Part shown: piece after piece, positions 29,401 to 40,300 of the stretch
How positions within the stretch are numbered: the stretch's first letter is position 1
Layout: the number at the start of each line of letters is the position of its first letter
Source: Lineus longissimus
Lineage: Eukaryota > Nemertea > Pilidiophora > Heteronemertea > Lineidae
Length of the DNA stretch: 60,000 nt
Direction: 5' to 3'
Assembly (NCBI RefSeq): GCF_910592395.1
Contig: NC_088312.1
Location: 5,520,001-5,580,000, forward strand
Translations under genes and position numbers: made by a program
The notes under the pieces: generated by a model
Databases searched by the model: none
What the model saw: only the letters and a program-made list of their open reading frames with translations
Told to the model about the DNA's origin: nothing

Positions 29401-32400
29401 CACAAAACCACACCTACCTTTTCAAGCTGTGGTACATTCTGTGTGGATGCGATCCCCTTGTCAAAGAGAGCCACCAGGACAGTCTCAAAGCTGTTCAAGT
29501 TGGTGCTGTAGTGAACGCCAGCAGTGTCCAGCATGAGGTCAATGAAGAACAGGGGGTTCTTCCTGGGTCTGAAACAAAGGGTAGCAGAATATAAGTCTGC
29601 GATCATCTTGGCGTGGAAATCTTTTATTTCTAGAATCCTTCCAGCACCAAGCAATGTCTAACTCAAATCAGCTCCATCTAGGCTATACTGAAACTTTGTA
29701 GATACCTAGGTTAAAACTTCTGGAGCATGTTTCCAGCGAAGGCATTTGGAAAGAGGCAAATGTGTGCCTAATCCACTGACCTACAGAATCGATGCTGTTG
29801 TCGAGCGCTAAAGAAAAAGACAACGATCACTACTTACTTGTAGCTGCTAACCAGGAGGTCATTCTCCCACGTCATATCATCCTCACACTGGAATGTAGCG
29901 TAGCACGCATCAATGATCATCTGGGTGAAGTTGACGAGTGAATCTTGCACGAGGTAGCGGAGTGAATCCTGGAACAACAGAAAAGGCTTTACTGCACTTC
30001 CTTGATCATGCATACAATTTAGGTACATTATCACTTGACTTTACAGATTATACTCTTGTTGATTCGCTGCTCTTTATCATTGTCTCTATCCGTTACCTTT
30101 CAATGCTTAATTGTTTCCTTGTCTTGGGAACAGTGCAAAGACTACAAACTATGAAAATTGATCAATAAGTTATGAACTGAAGAACTAACCACTACACCAA
30201 CTATTAGCCAATATTCTAGAGATATCAATATTAATCTTGTCACCTATATATCCTGTCTATCATTGACTGACCTGCATGTTAAACTTGACCATCTCCATAA
30301 ACTTCTTCATCTTGGAGATCTGATACACCTCCCAGTTTGTCTCATGGATGTTGAACCAGCCCTTTCCTACGTCACGCAGGCTCGTCCTGATTGAAGCTCT
30401 CAACGTTGTGATCCAACTGTCCTTCAGGAATAGGGCAACCTGAAGTTAGAAATAACAGATCGTGTGTCATTCATAGAAGAGCTAGAAAATATGCTTGGGA
30501 CACCAACCAGCAGGCTATTATTCATCTTGACTCACTGCCAAGGTATCAAACAAAGTCTCACCTGTGATGTTGCCTGGCTTTGTGTCTGTTCAAACTCCTC
30601 CAACCTCATGTATTTCGTCATGGGGCAATGGAAGAGTGACATGCCCCCGACTTTGTTACATTCCGTGCGGACTTTCCCAATGGCATTGATACTCTCCTCT
30701 CTGGTCAACAAGGAGTTGAAGGCAAAGCTGTCATATTGTTCATCAAAGGGATATTCTGGAACATCATTGGAGCAACCTGAAACAAATTTTAAAGATCATG
30801 AAATATTCGTGGCAGAACAGGTTCATGCAAATACGATTCTCAATTAATTTCTGCAAATGGGTGGACTTAACAAATCAATCATGCTGAAAATAGTCCTTGA
30901 ACCCCTTTACAAGACCCAGGTAAAGAGAGGTACAAAATTTAGGAAAGAGGGACTATATATTTCAATCGTTGTCATCTTATAACTGACCTACCTTTGAAAG
31001 GCACCACCATCTGTTCAGGTGGCGGGACAGTCACAAAAGCAAATGTCGCTGGATCATCGTCCACTGTCTTGTCAAAGATGATCTTGTTCATTGAACGACA
31101 GAAATCAATGTTGACCTCCTTCTCTAGGACCTGGACGTAGTCATCCAAACTGGAAACAAAAATAATTCAATGCAATAATTCTTAATACAATCAAACCATC
31201 AATGCAGAAAATTGATGCAAGACGTACACTACAAACCTCTAGACTCTAGGACAATGCGAAACAAAGTACCTACATTGTACTAAAGTTTGGCCTCCCCACA
31301 TTGAAAGAAGCCAACGTGTACATGTAGATGGATAGACATAGAAACCCCAAGCTTCCAACTCCAGTGCACATGGGAAGTAGTATGGTGATGTCTTCAGGTG
31401 GACATGTTACCACACACATGTACTCTGTACATCTGCATGGAATAAACCAAATTTGACTAGCTTGTACAATGGCAGTAATTGGTCATGCCCAATTCTAAAA
31501 CAAGAAATAACACCAAAATACAATTACGTTTTATCCTTTGCCAGTTGCGATGAGCCCTTGGCCCAATCAATCATCCTCTTCAATGACGCCTGGTCAAGCT
31601 CACCAACACCATCCATTGGCATGCAATCAATGTACAAACAATACCGCAGGAACGCTTCCGTTGTCTTCCTCTTGTGGTACGCCGTGTGAATCCGCTTCAC
31701 ATAGCCCTCAGGGTCCTCCGCACAAAACATAATCCTGATCCTAGGGATCCAATACTGAGATGGTATAGACATTCGACTTCCATCTGTCCTGATTCCACCA
31801 TTGATGACAGGTTTTCCTGCCCCATCCACAATGCGACCCTCTTTGTTTACCTTCTGGACCAGGTATAGTTTGGTAGCTGGGTCATAGTCCAACATCCCGA
31901 CATCAAACCAGGAGTACTCCAACTCCGGATCATTAGCATCCACTGTAATTATTAAGGGCGAAAGACTACAATTACAAATGAATAAGGATAAGGAAGGGTA
32001 ACTAGTACTAGTGAAGGGGTCAACGTTGAGTAGAAGGAAAAAGGAAATGCATCAGACACAAACATTACCTTTTCGTATGCAGTAAATGTCAAATTACATT
32101 GGATGTTAGACCAACTTTTGTTGAAAAAGCAACCTAATGTATGTCAAAACTTCTCGAACAAGGACGGCTTTAGCTTGATAGCTATTTCTGTAAATATCAA
32201 CTTACAGTTCTTCTTCTTATCATCTGTGAGTAACAATGCCCGTCCAGGCACTGGCTTCCTGACGCCATTTTCAATTCCCATCGTCAACCAATCAGCTGGT
32301 GTCCGGCAATCAAACTCCTCATCATCAAACGTTCCCAGTGGCAAGTATGGTGGGAACGGGGCAGGATCGTTAGGATCCAGGTTAAGTTTGATGTTGTTGT

Positions 32401-33722
32401 TTCCCGTCAGGAGTTTTGGCATCAACATGTCACTGTCGATTTTAGCCTTTTCTAGAAGTTTATAGAGATTTTGTTTGGCGTAATGACGTTTTCTCCTGCA
32501 AAGATAGAACAACATTGTGATGTTCAGTATGAAATAAGTTTGGGATACAAGAAAAGCAGAATTTTTGATATTTGATGATTATCATCAATATTCAGATTCG
32601 ATTTGAAGAGAACGTTCCCATATTCACCTACCTTTCTATTTCTATTTTCCTGGGACACTGTCCTGGTGGTGTGAAAAATGGTAGTTGTACTTTCGGTTCA
32701 TAGGATTCGATTGGGAAGTCCTGAGAATCAGAAAAGCAGTTACAATCAAAAGAAGCAGGCCAAACCAAAGTATACAAAGCTACGACAGCGTTAACTGGGT
32801 GCACTTAGATTTAGAAACAAAACAGCATTATTTACAGGTAAATATTGACTGATACATGTATCAGCAGAGTTTTCATTAGAAATCTGACACAAGTAAAAAA
32901 TTTGGGGTTTTTTTCATTGAGTAGATTTGAGCCCCCATTGATTCAGTAGCCGAAAAAGTTGCAGAGATTATCAGCTACGCTCGGAATAGCCAACGCATTG
33001 TGATATCTGAGCTCCGCAACCAACTTACCGAAATTGCTTTCATCTGTGTGCTTGGACCATATTGCGTGGCATCCAAATTATCTTTCAGCAATGCAGGATC
33101 AGCATCACTGATACTGAATGTTGTCACTTTTGGAACATGTGTTTCTTTCCCGACATTCCATAATGTGTCCTGAGCTGTCTGTGGACCTGTCAACACATTC
33201 TGTAAATAGACATGCTACAATTATTGGTAGTTCTCTGGATAAGGAAACATATCTGACTGGGTCAGGGGTGTTACTGTTACCAACTAAATTCAAGAGCTTT
33301 CTTCTGAATGAGAATCTAAACCACACTGATCATGACTTATAAAGCATAGTAGTAGCTTACTTGATATCATTCAAAGATTGAACAGAATCAAAAGGAGCAT
33401 GTTTGGATGTCTTCCATTCCAAATCTACATGATTGAAGGGCTGTTGAAAACAGATTGAAACATTTACACTACGTACGTACACTCTAACATCGTCCGAACC
33501 AATAAGGTAATTGCTCAAACTACTGCTGCACAAGCACTTCCAACATACCCCAAGCCTCTCCTTTGCTTCATCTCCAAGAATATCAGAGTAAAAACCTCTC
33601 TGTTTAATTTCAGGATACTTCTGTCCAGATCCAGCAGCCGTCCTGGCTGGAGTTGTGGTGTTGGTTCTGTTAGCTGTAAACGGCAGCCCACCATGGGCAC
33701 TTCTACTTGGTCTTGAAGCCAT
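1751..33722 (-). CDS. DNAH1: Axonemal inner-arm dynein heavy chain, DNAH1 class (3' end outside window)
   Basis: ATP-driven motor heavy chain of a single-headed axonemal inner arm; it slides outer-doublet microtubules in cilia and sperm flagella. I read 60 coding exons on the minus strand: 33549-33722, 33361-33440, 33029-33199, 32632-32720, 32206-32495, then those listed in the segment entries. They encode about 3,790 residues. Order: N-terminal tail, linker, AAA1-AAA4 each with a P-loop, coiled-coil stalk with microtubule-binding tip, AAA5 and part of AAA6. DNAH1 rather than another dynein is shown by the N-terminal [10 protein letters not shown] motif, the FDCRTP..W and YWIPRIR motifs of the tail, and near identity to the vertebrate DNAH1 motor. 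Human DNAH1 is about 4,265 residues, so roughly 330 C-terminal residues are missing to the left. The start is the ATG at 33720-33722; an in-frame upstream extension also exists. In humans DNAH1 loss causes sperm-flagellum defects. Confidence 0.95.
5627..7659 (-). CDS. DNAH1: DNAH1 segment: coiled-coil stalk and microtubule-binding tip (exons 47-51)
   Basis: Exons 7540-7659, 7059-7184, 6738-6887, 6093-6545 and 5627-5758. The outgoing helix (CC1) runs through exons 47-49 ([33 protein letters not shown], heptad-like). The tip lies at the end of exon 49 and in exon 50 ([42 protein letters not shown]). The returning helix (CC2) is rich in E, K and Q ([32 protein letters not shown]). Exon 51 ([17 protein letters not shown]) re-enters the ring at AAA5. 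The stalk carries the microtubule contact that is switched by the ATPase cycle. Confidence 0.95.
7843..10038 (-). CDS. DNAH1: DNAH1 segment: AAA4 (exons 41-46)
   Basis: Exons 9805-10038, 9463-9659, 9137-9272, 8718-8926, 8195-8366 and 7843-8034. AAA4 carries the last P-loop, [18 protein letters not shown] in exon 42, where GK is replaced by GR as is normal for axonemal dyneins. Exon 43 has [11 protein letters not shown] and FLFSDTQ (Walker B region), exon 44 ends TVITM, and exon 45 begins [25 protein letters not shown]. Exon 46 ([20 protein letters not shown]) leads into the stalk. Confidence 0.95.
10266..13721 (-). CDS. DNAH1: DNAH1 segment: AAA3 (exons 33-40)
   Basis: Exons 13563-13721, 13264-13383, 13001-13018 (microexon), 12340-12480, 11933-12093, 11588-11745, 11160-11333 and 10266-10444. 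AAA3 is the regulatory nucleotide site. Exon 33 has [15 protein letters not shown], and exon 34 has [12 protein letters not shown] followed by an acidic loop. Exon 37 has the P-loop GPTGTGKS and [14 protein letters not shown], and exon 38 the Walker [10 protein letters not shown]. Exon 39 has [21 protein letters not shown] and exon 40 [16 protein letters not shown]. Lengths and phases all agree. Confidence 0.94.
13001..13018 (-). CDS. DNAH1: DNAH1 18-nt microexon (DDWSGE)
   Basis: Six codons flanked by acceptor ttctag| and donor GAG|gttggt, phase 0 on both sides. It falls just after the acidic loop of exon 34 (ending DKKP) and before exon 36 (VQWGSWMDG). The flanking exons join equally well in frame without it, and the human protein has a short acidic loop followed directly by a similar VxWxxWMD segment. 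It could therefore be an optional microexon, or absent from mRNA. Confidence 0.5.
15355..15528 (-). CDS. DNAH1: Possible 58-codon cassette exon in the AAA2-AAA3 intron
   Basis: A 174-nt stretch with no stops is bounded by a pyrimidine-rich acceptor ending atgcag| and a donor AGG|gtaata. It starts and ends in phase 0, exactly like the exons on each side (32 and 33), so inclusion would add 58 residues between APFIPKE and GEKPIPEER without disturbing the frame. The residues are polar ([20 protein letters not shown]). Vertebrate DNAH1 has nothing here that I recall, and a chance open stretch of this size is possible. Confidence 0.3.
16170..17839 (-). CDS. DNAH1: DNAH1 segment: AAA2 (exons 28-32)
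   Basis: Exons 17668-17839, 17380-17534, 16951-17128, 16510-16704 and 16170-16289. AAA2 binds nucleotide, but in dyneins is thought to be mainly structural. The P-loop GPTGSGKTK closes exon 28, exon 29 has [16 protein letters not shown], exon 30 has [24 protein letters not shown] (the Walker B-like DGPVD), and exon 31 has [15 protein letters not shown]. Exon 32 ends APFIPKE and joins in phase to exon 33 across a 2.4-kb intron. Confidence 0.94.
17987..21093 (-). CDS. DNAH1: DNAH1 segment: AAA1, main ATPase site (exons 24-27)
   Basis: Exons 20791-21093, 20133-20238 (or the alternative 19151-19256), 18407-18670 and 17987-18180. AAA1 is the principal ATP-hydrolysing site of dyneins. Exon 24 carries the Walker A motif [17 protein letters not shown]. 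The next, duplicated exon carries the Walker B motif CFDEFNRI. Exon 26 carries [18 protein letters not shown] (sensor 1 region), and exon 27 begins [13 protein letters not shown]. All catalytic residues are intact, so the protein should be an active motor. Confidence 0.95.
19151..19256 (-). CDS. DNAH1: DNAH1 exon 25b, alternative copy of the Walker B exon
   Basis: Second 106-nt exon with acceptor aaatag| and donor AAG|gtagga, same phases as exon 25a. It encodes [13 protein letters not shown], then a changed C-terminal half ending [13 protein letters not shown]. By eye 28 of 36 residues match the sister exon, and seven of the eight differences lie after the Walker B core. No stop or frameshift is present, which argues that it is used. 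Inclusion of both copies would shift the frame, so they must be mutually exclusive. Confidence 0.85.
20133..20238 (-). CDS. DNAH1: DNAH1 exon 25a, canonical Walker B exon
   Basis: 106-nt exon with acceptor cag| and donor AGG|gtgaga. It encodes the second half of the S at the junction, then [13 protein letters not shown] (Walker B, with the catalytic glutamate in DEF), and ends [13 protein letters not shown]. That C-terminal half is the form known from vertebrate DNAH1, so I treat this copy as ancestral. It enters in phase 2 and leaves in phase 0. A sister copy of identical length lies 876 nt downstream in transcription order. Confidence 0.9.
21277..23628 (-). CDS. DNAH1: DNAH1 segment: linker domain (exons 18-23)
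   Basis: Exons 23162-23628, 22817-22981, 22423-22650, 21926-22105, 21560-21697 and 21277-21440. This is the linker, the lever that changes shape across the AAA ring during the power stroke. Diagnostic motifs are [12 protein letters not shown] at the start, the [10 protein letters not shown] segment, [16 protein letters not shown], the CFENIAK hinge and [11 protein letters not shown] just before AAA1. All junctions are in phase and lengths match the vertebrate protein closely, so I see no missing exon here. Confidence 0.95.
25002..33722 (-). CDS. DNAH1: DNAH1 segment: N-terminal tail (exons 1-17)
   Basis: Exons 6-17 are 31528-31942, 30992-31149, 30562-30776, 30272-30439, 29838-29968, 29418-29568, 29048-29241, 28043-28268, 27577-27779, 27106-27247, 26609-26764 and 25002-25200. 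The tail anchors the motor to the A-tubule and binds accessory light chains. Recognisable stretches include [10 protein letters not shown] (exons 4-5), YIDCMPMDG (exon 6), [10 protein letters not shown] (exon 8), QNVPQLEK and MEDIF (exons 11-12), [13 protein letters not shown] (exon 13) and [14 protein letters not shown] (exon 16). The first residues (serine, threonine and arginine rich) are low complexity. One junction, exon 2 to exon 3, does not keep phase; see findings. Confidence 0.92.
25735..25870 (+). mobile_element. Degenerate tRNA-derived SINE fragment
   Basis: In the DNAH1 intron between exons 17 and 18. It shows a RNA polymerase III A-box-like stretch (TCATAGCCTAGTGATT) and, about 40 nt later, a B-box-like stretch (GGGGTTTGATTGTC), the usual arrangement of tRNA-derived SINE heads. 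Both boxes are imperfect and no target duplication could be defined, so this is tentative. Confidence 0.4.
26940..27096 (-). mobile_element. tRNA-derived SINE with conserved tail
   Basis: On the minus strand there is an A box (TGGTCAGTGGCTAGAAC) followed by a B box (GTGGGTTCAACCC), then a tail whose plus-strand form includes GGGTTAAGTGTCTTGATCAAGG. This head-and-tail layout is typical of SINEs of marine animals. It lies in the DNAH1 intron between exons 15 and 16, in the same orientation as the gene. Its 5' end lies within about 10 nt of the exon 15 donor site. Confidence 0.65.
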
Positions 33723-34322
33723 TCTGGAATAGACGATAGAACTATTTTTGAAGTTGTAGCCTATATCCACTATTGCCCAGAGATTCCGAAACAGTGATCA
33801 TACTCATAGTGTATGTGTAGGCCTCGTCATAGGCCTAGTGAACTGAAAGTGATTGACAGTGAGTGACACTAATCAGCATTGCGCTCACAAACTCCGCTTT
33901 TTAAAGATTCAGGAAGCAGTTTCATGCAGAGCTGAGATTAAACTGAATCTTACATGTTATAAGCACATTCTCAATACTTTATTTGAAATAAAATTGCAGT
34001 GTTTTTCTGGTGAATAGAACTTTCGTGACCTGCTAGCATGTATATCATGTACATCATGTACATGTTGCTATGCAATTTGTTTATGTAGCGGCAAGCACCT
34101 GACACACAGAGAAATTCTGATGAAAGTCGGTCCGGACGGGATCGTTTACAATATTTTATGGCAATCATATCATGTAGTTTCTCCATAGTGAGTTCAATCT
34201 AATTTAAATTGATGATTAAAATTTGTCATCATAACTGTGACCCTGACATAAATGTTAGAATTTCATAATTGGTTAATTTTATTGAGACGGGAATGAAATC
34301 TATTTTTAGAACGCGTTGCAAA
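33723..34322. promoter_or_regulatory. Head-to-head intergenic region, likely bidirectional promoter
   Basis: Only 600 bp separate the start codons of DNAH1 (minus) and the zinc-finger gene (plus), so both core promoters must lie here or in 5' exons that I cannot see. An acceptor-like sequence (attccag|A) sits immediately before the DNAH1 start codon, so a separate 5' untranslated exon is possible. I see no convincing TATA box for either gene. Around 34025-34065 there is a run of repeated atcatgta/acatgta words. Confidence 0.6.
34064..34076 (-). promoter_or_regulatory. X-box-like RFX site candidate
   Basis: Read on the minus strand, ATTGCATAGCAAC resembles the X-box GTNRCC N(0-3) RGYAAC. The right half (AGCAAC) is perfect, and the left half has two mismatches with a one-base spacer. 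RFX factors drive many ciliary genes through such sites, and this one is about 340 bp upstream of the DNAH1 start codon. A single imperfect match can occur by chance. Confidence 0.35.
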
Positions 34323-37300
34323 ATGGCGTCGGATTCTCACCTGATGGATTTTAAAGATGTGAAATTTCACATTCCATATGCACTTTTAGATGAGCTACGG
34401 TCAATCCCAACTGGTTCAGATGCACAATTATTTTGCAAAGATAATTCTGGTGAGATTTATATGCTGTTCCAGTGACGAAAACGGCCGTATTTTGGCAGTT
34501 TGTTATGTTCATTTCCTTTCCTTTTCATAGAAATGAGTCTCGCTGGCGCGAAACCATCATTACAATTTCTAGGCTCCTAGGCTTTCTGGGATCTGCACAT
34601 GTTTCATTGTTTACATTGTTTTCATTGTTTGTCCCGATCCCTCTCAGTACAGCTTGCGTTTTTAAAACTGTAAAAGTAACATATGTATGCTAATCTATTT
34701 GCAACAGGTCAAGTCAAGCATTCATAACCTAATTTTTACCAACAATTCTCCTCTACAGATAATGACACAATTCTCAGTGTGACTCACACCAGAGATGAGT
34801 ATCTAATGGTAACCTTCCCTGGGTCAACTGTCACATGGAATGAAACACTAGACACTGCCACCGCTTCTATTCAGAATTTCCGCCGTCAAGAAAAGCGGAA
34901 GAGAAATGTGAAATCAGCTCGTCAACTGCTTGGTTTGGATCAGAAATCAGAAGAGACCGTCAAAGAAGAAGATGTTGTCAAGAAACCAGAAGAAGTCTAC
35001 AACTTGCCTCGGCCAACGTACACCGGCAAAAAGCGGGGACGGAAACCCAAAGGTTATTATGAACAACTGCAGAAGACGAAGGAAGAGGGTGCAAAGGAAG
35101 CTGATGCAGCAGGTTGGTTTTTAGTTGAATGATGACCGTTAAACAGAAAACAACTCTGTCGCATTCATCCACAAAAAAGGACTGCACTAACTATTGCTTC
35201 CACCTCAGAGTCCTTCATTGTTTGCAGTTAGGTTTAATTTAGACTGATTTTTACATTGTATTGTACATGTGAGTCTGATCTTCATATTTTGTCAGGCCAA
35301 GATGAAAAAGAAGAAGAGAGTGTTATTCCTGATTTGCCAGAATCTGCCCTGAAGTTTAACTACCATGCTCAAGTGGAGACAGATGCTGTTGAAATCTCAG
35401 TGGAGGACATCATGACTGGACGGTCGCCCTCAAAAGTCACCGACCTCGGACCAATGAGGACGCGTCATCAGAGAAAGACTGGTGTGCTGCCTGACACTGA
35501 AGAACCACCGGTACCTGATGGTAGCACAGCAGTGCTAAAGGATACAAAGATGTTGGAAATACTTAATGGTGTTGCACCAACAGAGCTTCTTGATGAGCAC
35601 TTTGAAGTAATTACAGGTACGGTACCAAGAATTAGTTGTACATGTAGTTAGTTTGAAGTAATAACACTTTTTGGTGGAAATATTAGTTGCTCTTAGATGT
35701 AAGCCTAAGGCATGAAGTTTTTTCAAATCATTCAATATAATTTCACTGTGCTCTACATTTTCGTGAGTAGGAAGTTACTTTCTGTTGTTTTAGATGTGGA
35801 CAATCGCAGAGCTGGCCTGAGATGCAAGCATTGTGACGAGGTACACCCTACGAGAAAAGAGTTCCTCATTCATCTAAAATCGCATGTCAACTTCACTCCC
35901 TGGCATTGCCCGTTATGCTCTTATAGAGGTTGGTACAAACGCTTGGAAAATAAATTAATGCAAAGTCCTCAGTCCATGATAATACATGTAGCTTGTGGAA
36001 AATTCTGTACTTTGAAAAATTACAATTATTTGGTTGAAGTCATTCATCTACTGTAAATATCCAAATTAAATAATGTAGATTTGTTCAACTTGGTAAGTGG
36101 ATATTGATTCTTTGAGGCATTTCTTTCTTTCTTGCAGTTCATCACAAAAGTCTGCTAGCAAAGCATCTCAATGTCCATTCTGAAGTCAAGTCCTTTGCAT
36201 GTGAGATCTGTGGGCAAACATTCTCATTCAAAGAAAAGGTCAGTTGAAGACTCATGTTTACAGTCCATGGGTCAGTGCAAGGATTTCATTATAAGGGAGT
36301 CATTTGCTGCATATTAAAACTATCTTGCAGTTGGCATCAAGTCATAGAGCCACTTCAGCCATGTGGTAAAGCTTTTGACTATTTGGCCAATGGGCCCAAA
36401 TCCAGGATGAGAACCTAAAGTTTTTTTCTGATGTTCTGGTGGGGGTTGAGCAACTAATTTTACTGGCTCTGACGGTGTTTGAAACAGGTAGTCATGTGAT
36501 GATACAGGCCATAATACATACTTAGGCATGGTTGCATTAAAAGGACAACATTGTAACAAAATGGGAGTCACTTCAGTCGTTTATGCTAATGTGAGATACA
36601 TCATTTTGCAGCTCCAGTACCACATGAAGTACCATAATGATGAGCGCTCCTGCTGCTGTCCGCACTGTGATATGGCGTTTCATGAACACAAGACACTCCG
36701 CTCTCACATTGCAAGTGTCCACAAGGATGTTAAGGTGCCCGTTAAATCGGCCACAGGAGAACAGGGTATGAATCAAACTTCAAGTAAATGAAGCCAAGTT
36801 GTCAACACATACATAGTATCCTTGGTTGGTTGAGCAGTTTGATTCATCATTTGTGAGAAGGCAAGACACGACAATCGCACAATGTAAGTGCCCCAAAAAT
36901 TAGCCGAAGGAGGTCAAGGTGGATAAAGGTCAATTTGCTTAGCCATGGTGAAGTAGAATTCTAGTCTGACTGTGCTTTACTTTACACAATGTCTACATGT
37001 TATGTTTGTTTTGTAGATGATGTCACTGATGATCCTAATTATGTTGTTAGACCTCATCCTTACAAGAGAACAAAATACTGTGGGACACACAAGACCAACA
37101 GAAAGACAATGGCATTTAGGTATGCAGGCTTCAAAATGGTTCCAAAAAAAGGAAGGAAGGAGGAAAGTTCAAAGGCACCAAGGCAATTGCCTCTGTTGCC
37201 TCTGTTAACTTTGAGTCCTGACTGCTATGGTTCAGAATATGCAGGGTTTCCTCCAGGGGGGTAATATGTCACCCCTCCAATGTCACCCCACAAGAAATCA

Positions 37301-40300
37301 AAAGATAGAAATTAATGATTTTGACCAGGAAATTTACCTAAACTACAAGGAGTCCTGATTTTACTCGCTCACTCAAAATGGCAGGCATCGAGTCAAATGG
37401 TTCTGAGCAATGTACTCATGTCGGTCTTTCTTTTCAGGGCTCAGAATTCAGCATCAACAGATTTGCCCGCTGAGGATAACCCAAAAGACACCAATGGGGA
37501 ACCTCGTTCAAAAAATGACTCAAAAGTAGTTAAATTCACTGAGAAGAAGCCAGAAAACTATATCCTTCTCATCGACAACTTCTGTACTGTTAAATTTGGT
37601 AAGTTTTTTCAACATTTATACTACATGTATTTCACTCTGTATTAATTTCCTTCGTAACAGTTTGTGACCTGGCCAAAATGGTGAAACCATGCATTGGTTA
37701 TTATAATATTATAAATAGATTGCGTACATTGTGTTTTACATCACTTTGTTCCAGAGGATGGTTTCAAGAGGTATACCTGCAATGAATGCCAAGAAGTTTT
37801 CGGCAAGAAGATGCCGTTCCTACATCATCTCCGCATCAAACATCGGTCTGCCAAACCGTTTAAGTGTGCAAGTTGTGATTATGTTGGTAGGTAGCTTTGG
37901 ATCAGAAATTGGTGATGATAGACGGAACCTTGGGCGTGCAGGCAATTTAGCCTGAAAATCCAACTGCATAGTATCATAGCTTATGCTTACGATATCCAAT
38001 CAAACACCCATCTGCTAAGTCATTCAAGCAGGTTGTAATATGTTTGAGTCTGCCTGGTCAGTCCCTCTTCTGAGGGTCTGCCTTGGTGTGCTGTTAGCAG
38101 TTATATCATTTTTATGCATCCAGCGATTATTTCTTTGCAGCGAGAAGCAAACCAAACGTATTCACACACATGAAGATTCACTCGGAGGTAAAGGACCATG
38201 TTTGTAACATTTGTGGAAGGGGATTCTATTTTGGTTATAAGGTAAGGAGTTCTTCATTTAGGATTTACCCTCAATTTCCTGATCCTTAAAAGTACTCAGG
38301 ATTTGTTCCTGGTGTATGTGACTCTCTTGAATACTGCTGATAATTCTGTTTCATTCAAGTAACTTGAAGTGTGATTCTAACTTCAGCTTGCCCTGCATAT
38401 GAAATATCACATGAATGCACGAGAGTTCAAGTGCGACCTGTGTAAGAGTGCATTTAATAACAAGATTGACGTCCAGAAACATAAAGAAAGGATTCATACC
38501 ACTGGTGAGTCTTACATGTACATTGATCTTCACTGAAGCATCGTAACTTAAACTGATTCTGAACTACCCCTGGCCCGTTTATACAGTGGGTGCTGGCTCT
38601 GCATGCCTGGTTACATGTATGTGAGGTGTGATCATACCCTATAAATGCGAGGTACAGACACTCAGTTACCGCTATAGAACAAGGCATTGTGCTTATATCT
38701 GCCCCATCCAATATCCCATCTCTATCTACTTTTTCTTTCCATGTCATTTCCAGGCCGTCCATACCTATGTGATACCTGCGGCAAAGGCTTCAAGTACAGT
38801 TTAGCGTATAAACGCCACAAGATGACACATATTCCAGGCAAAAGGGAGATCTGTGTGGTATGTTTGCTCCTCTGGGAAGAATCTTCATGTTGTAGAGGCA
38901 GTTTCCTCTAGGAACTACTGCAGTGCAAGTATTAATCTGGTCTAATTGCACACCTTCTGTGGTTAAACTTAAACCATGAGGTGTGCTATTGACTGATTGT
39001 CCCACCTTTACTTTCAGTACTGTAACAAGCCTTACAAGAGCAAACAAAGCCTCCGTATCCACATGCAGTGTCACACTACCATCTTCCAGTGCCAGATTTG
39101 CGACAAGAATATCAACAGTTACACTGCTTTCGTGTAAGTTTTGACAAAAATATAATCATGAAATCTCTTTCTACATTCCTGGAAAAAGGTCCAGTTGAAC
39201 CTCTCTATTAACATCAAATCTCGAAGGGCAAATCTATCCTGTATACAACTTAGATATGTTCAAACGTAGCTGTCACCAACCAAAATATCCTTTTCATTTT
39301 GCCAAATTGGCATATAGAACCCTTTCAAATCAATTAAATGACCCTGGTCATCTCATAGTCATTCATTGTCATCACTTGATTTTCAGGGCTCATAAGAACA
39401 TGCATGATCCTAATTATGTTGGCTTCCCCTGTAAAAACTGTGGAAAGGTGCTCCAGACAAAGACAAAGTAAGTTTGATATTTCCAAAATTATGCTTTTGT
39501 GGACATTTTATCAGAAGTTGTTCACTTTATAAGTTATATGTGGTCCTGACCAGCACTTTTAACAAGGAAAGTGTCCATTCATAGAATTAAAAAGTATTTC
39601 TGTCCTTTCTGAAGTTCTTGAGTGAATATCCTTTTCAAATGTTATCAAGTCTTTTCCATTCCTCTTTCCAGTTTGGAGAAACATCTCGCCACAGCTCATT
39701 CAGATGCTCGACCTTTTAAATGTGAAATCTGTGGAAAGGCTTTCAAGATTATTGAACATCTCAAGGTAAATGCAGACAATCTTCATCCCTTTAATTTGTT
39801 GATTCGGAAAATTTCATTCTGATTTATTTGTTGAGCCAACTTATAAATATATATATATTATAAAGGTGTTCGTTTGATCTAAACAAAGATAAGTAAGCAA
39901 GAAAATGCTTTTACTGCATCTGTACATTAAGGTCAGGTTATGACTCCTAATTCGGTGCTCAAGTAGGCATGCCGTTTTCCTGGATCGGATTGCAAGGAGA
40001 AGCTTGTAATACAAAGTCTTGTACCCTCTGAAAGCTATAATAACTGTTTGTAGGTCATAGTGAATTCTGTCAATTATTCCAATCCTTACCCCTACTCTAC
40101 ATTTAAATTCTTTCTTGCAGTTGCACATGATAACCCATGACACTGTCAAGAAATTCCAATGCACGATATGTGGCTACACGATGAAGCGCAAGGCAAGTCT
40201 CATCACCCATATGCGGCGCCACCTCCACAGCAACCCGTACGTTTGCGAAGAATGCGGTAAATGGTTTCAAGAAAAGGTGGAATACCAGACTCACCTGGCA

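Noticed and set aside
29735-29800. A-box-like sequence (TAGGTCAGTGGATTAGG on the minus strand) suggesting another SINE
   Set aside because: No B box or tail could be found, so the evidence is too thin to list as an element.
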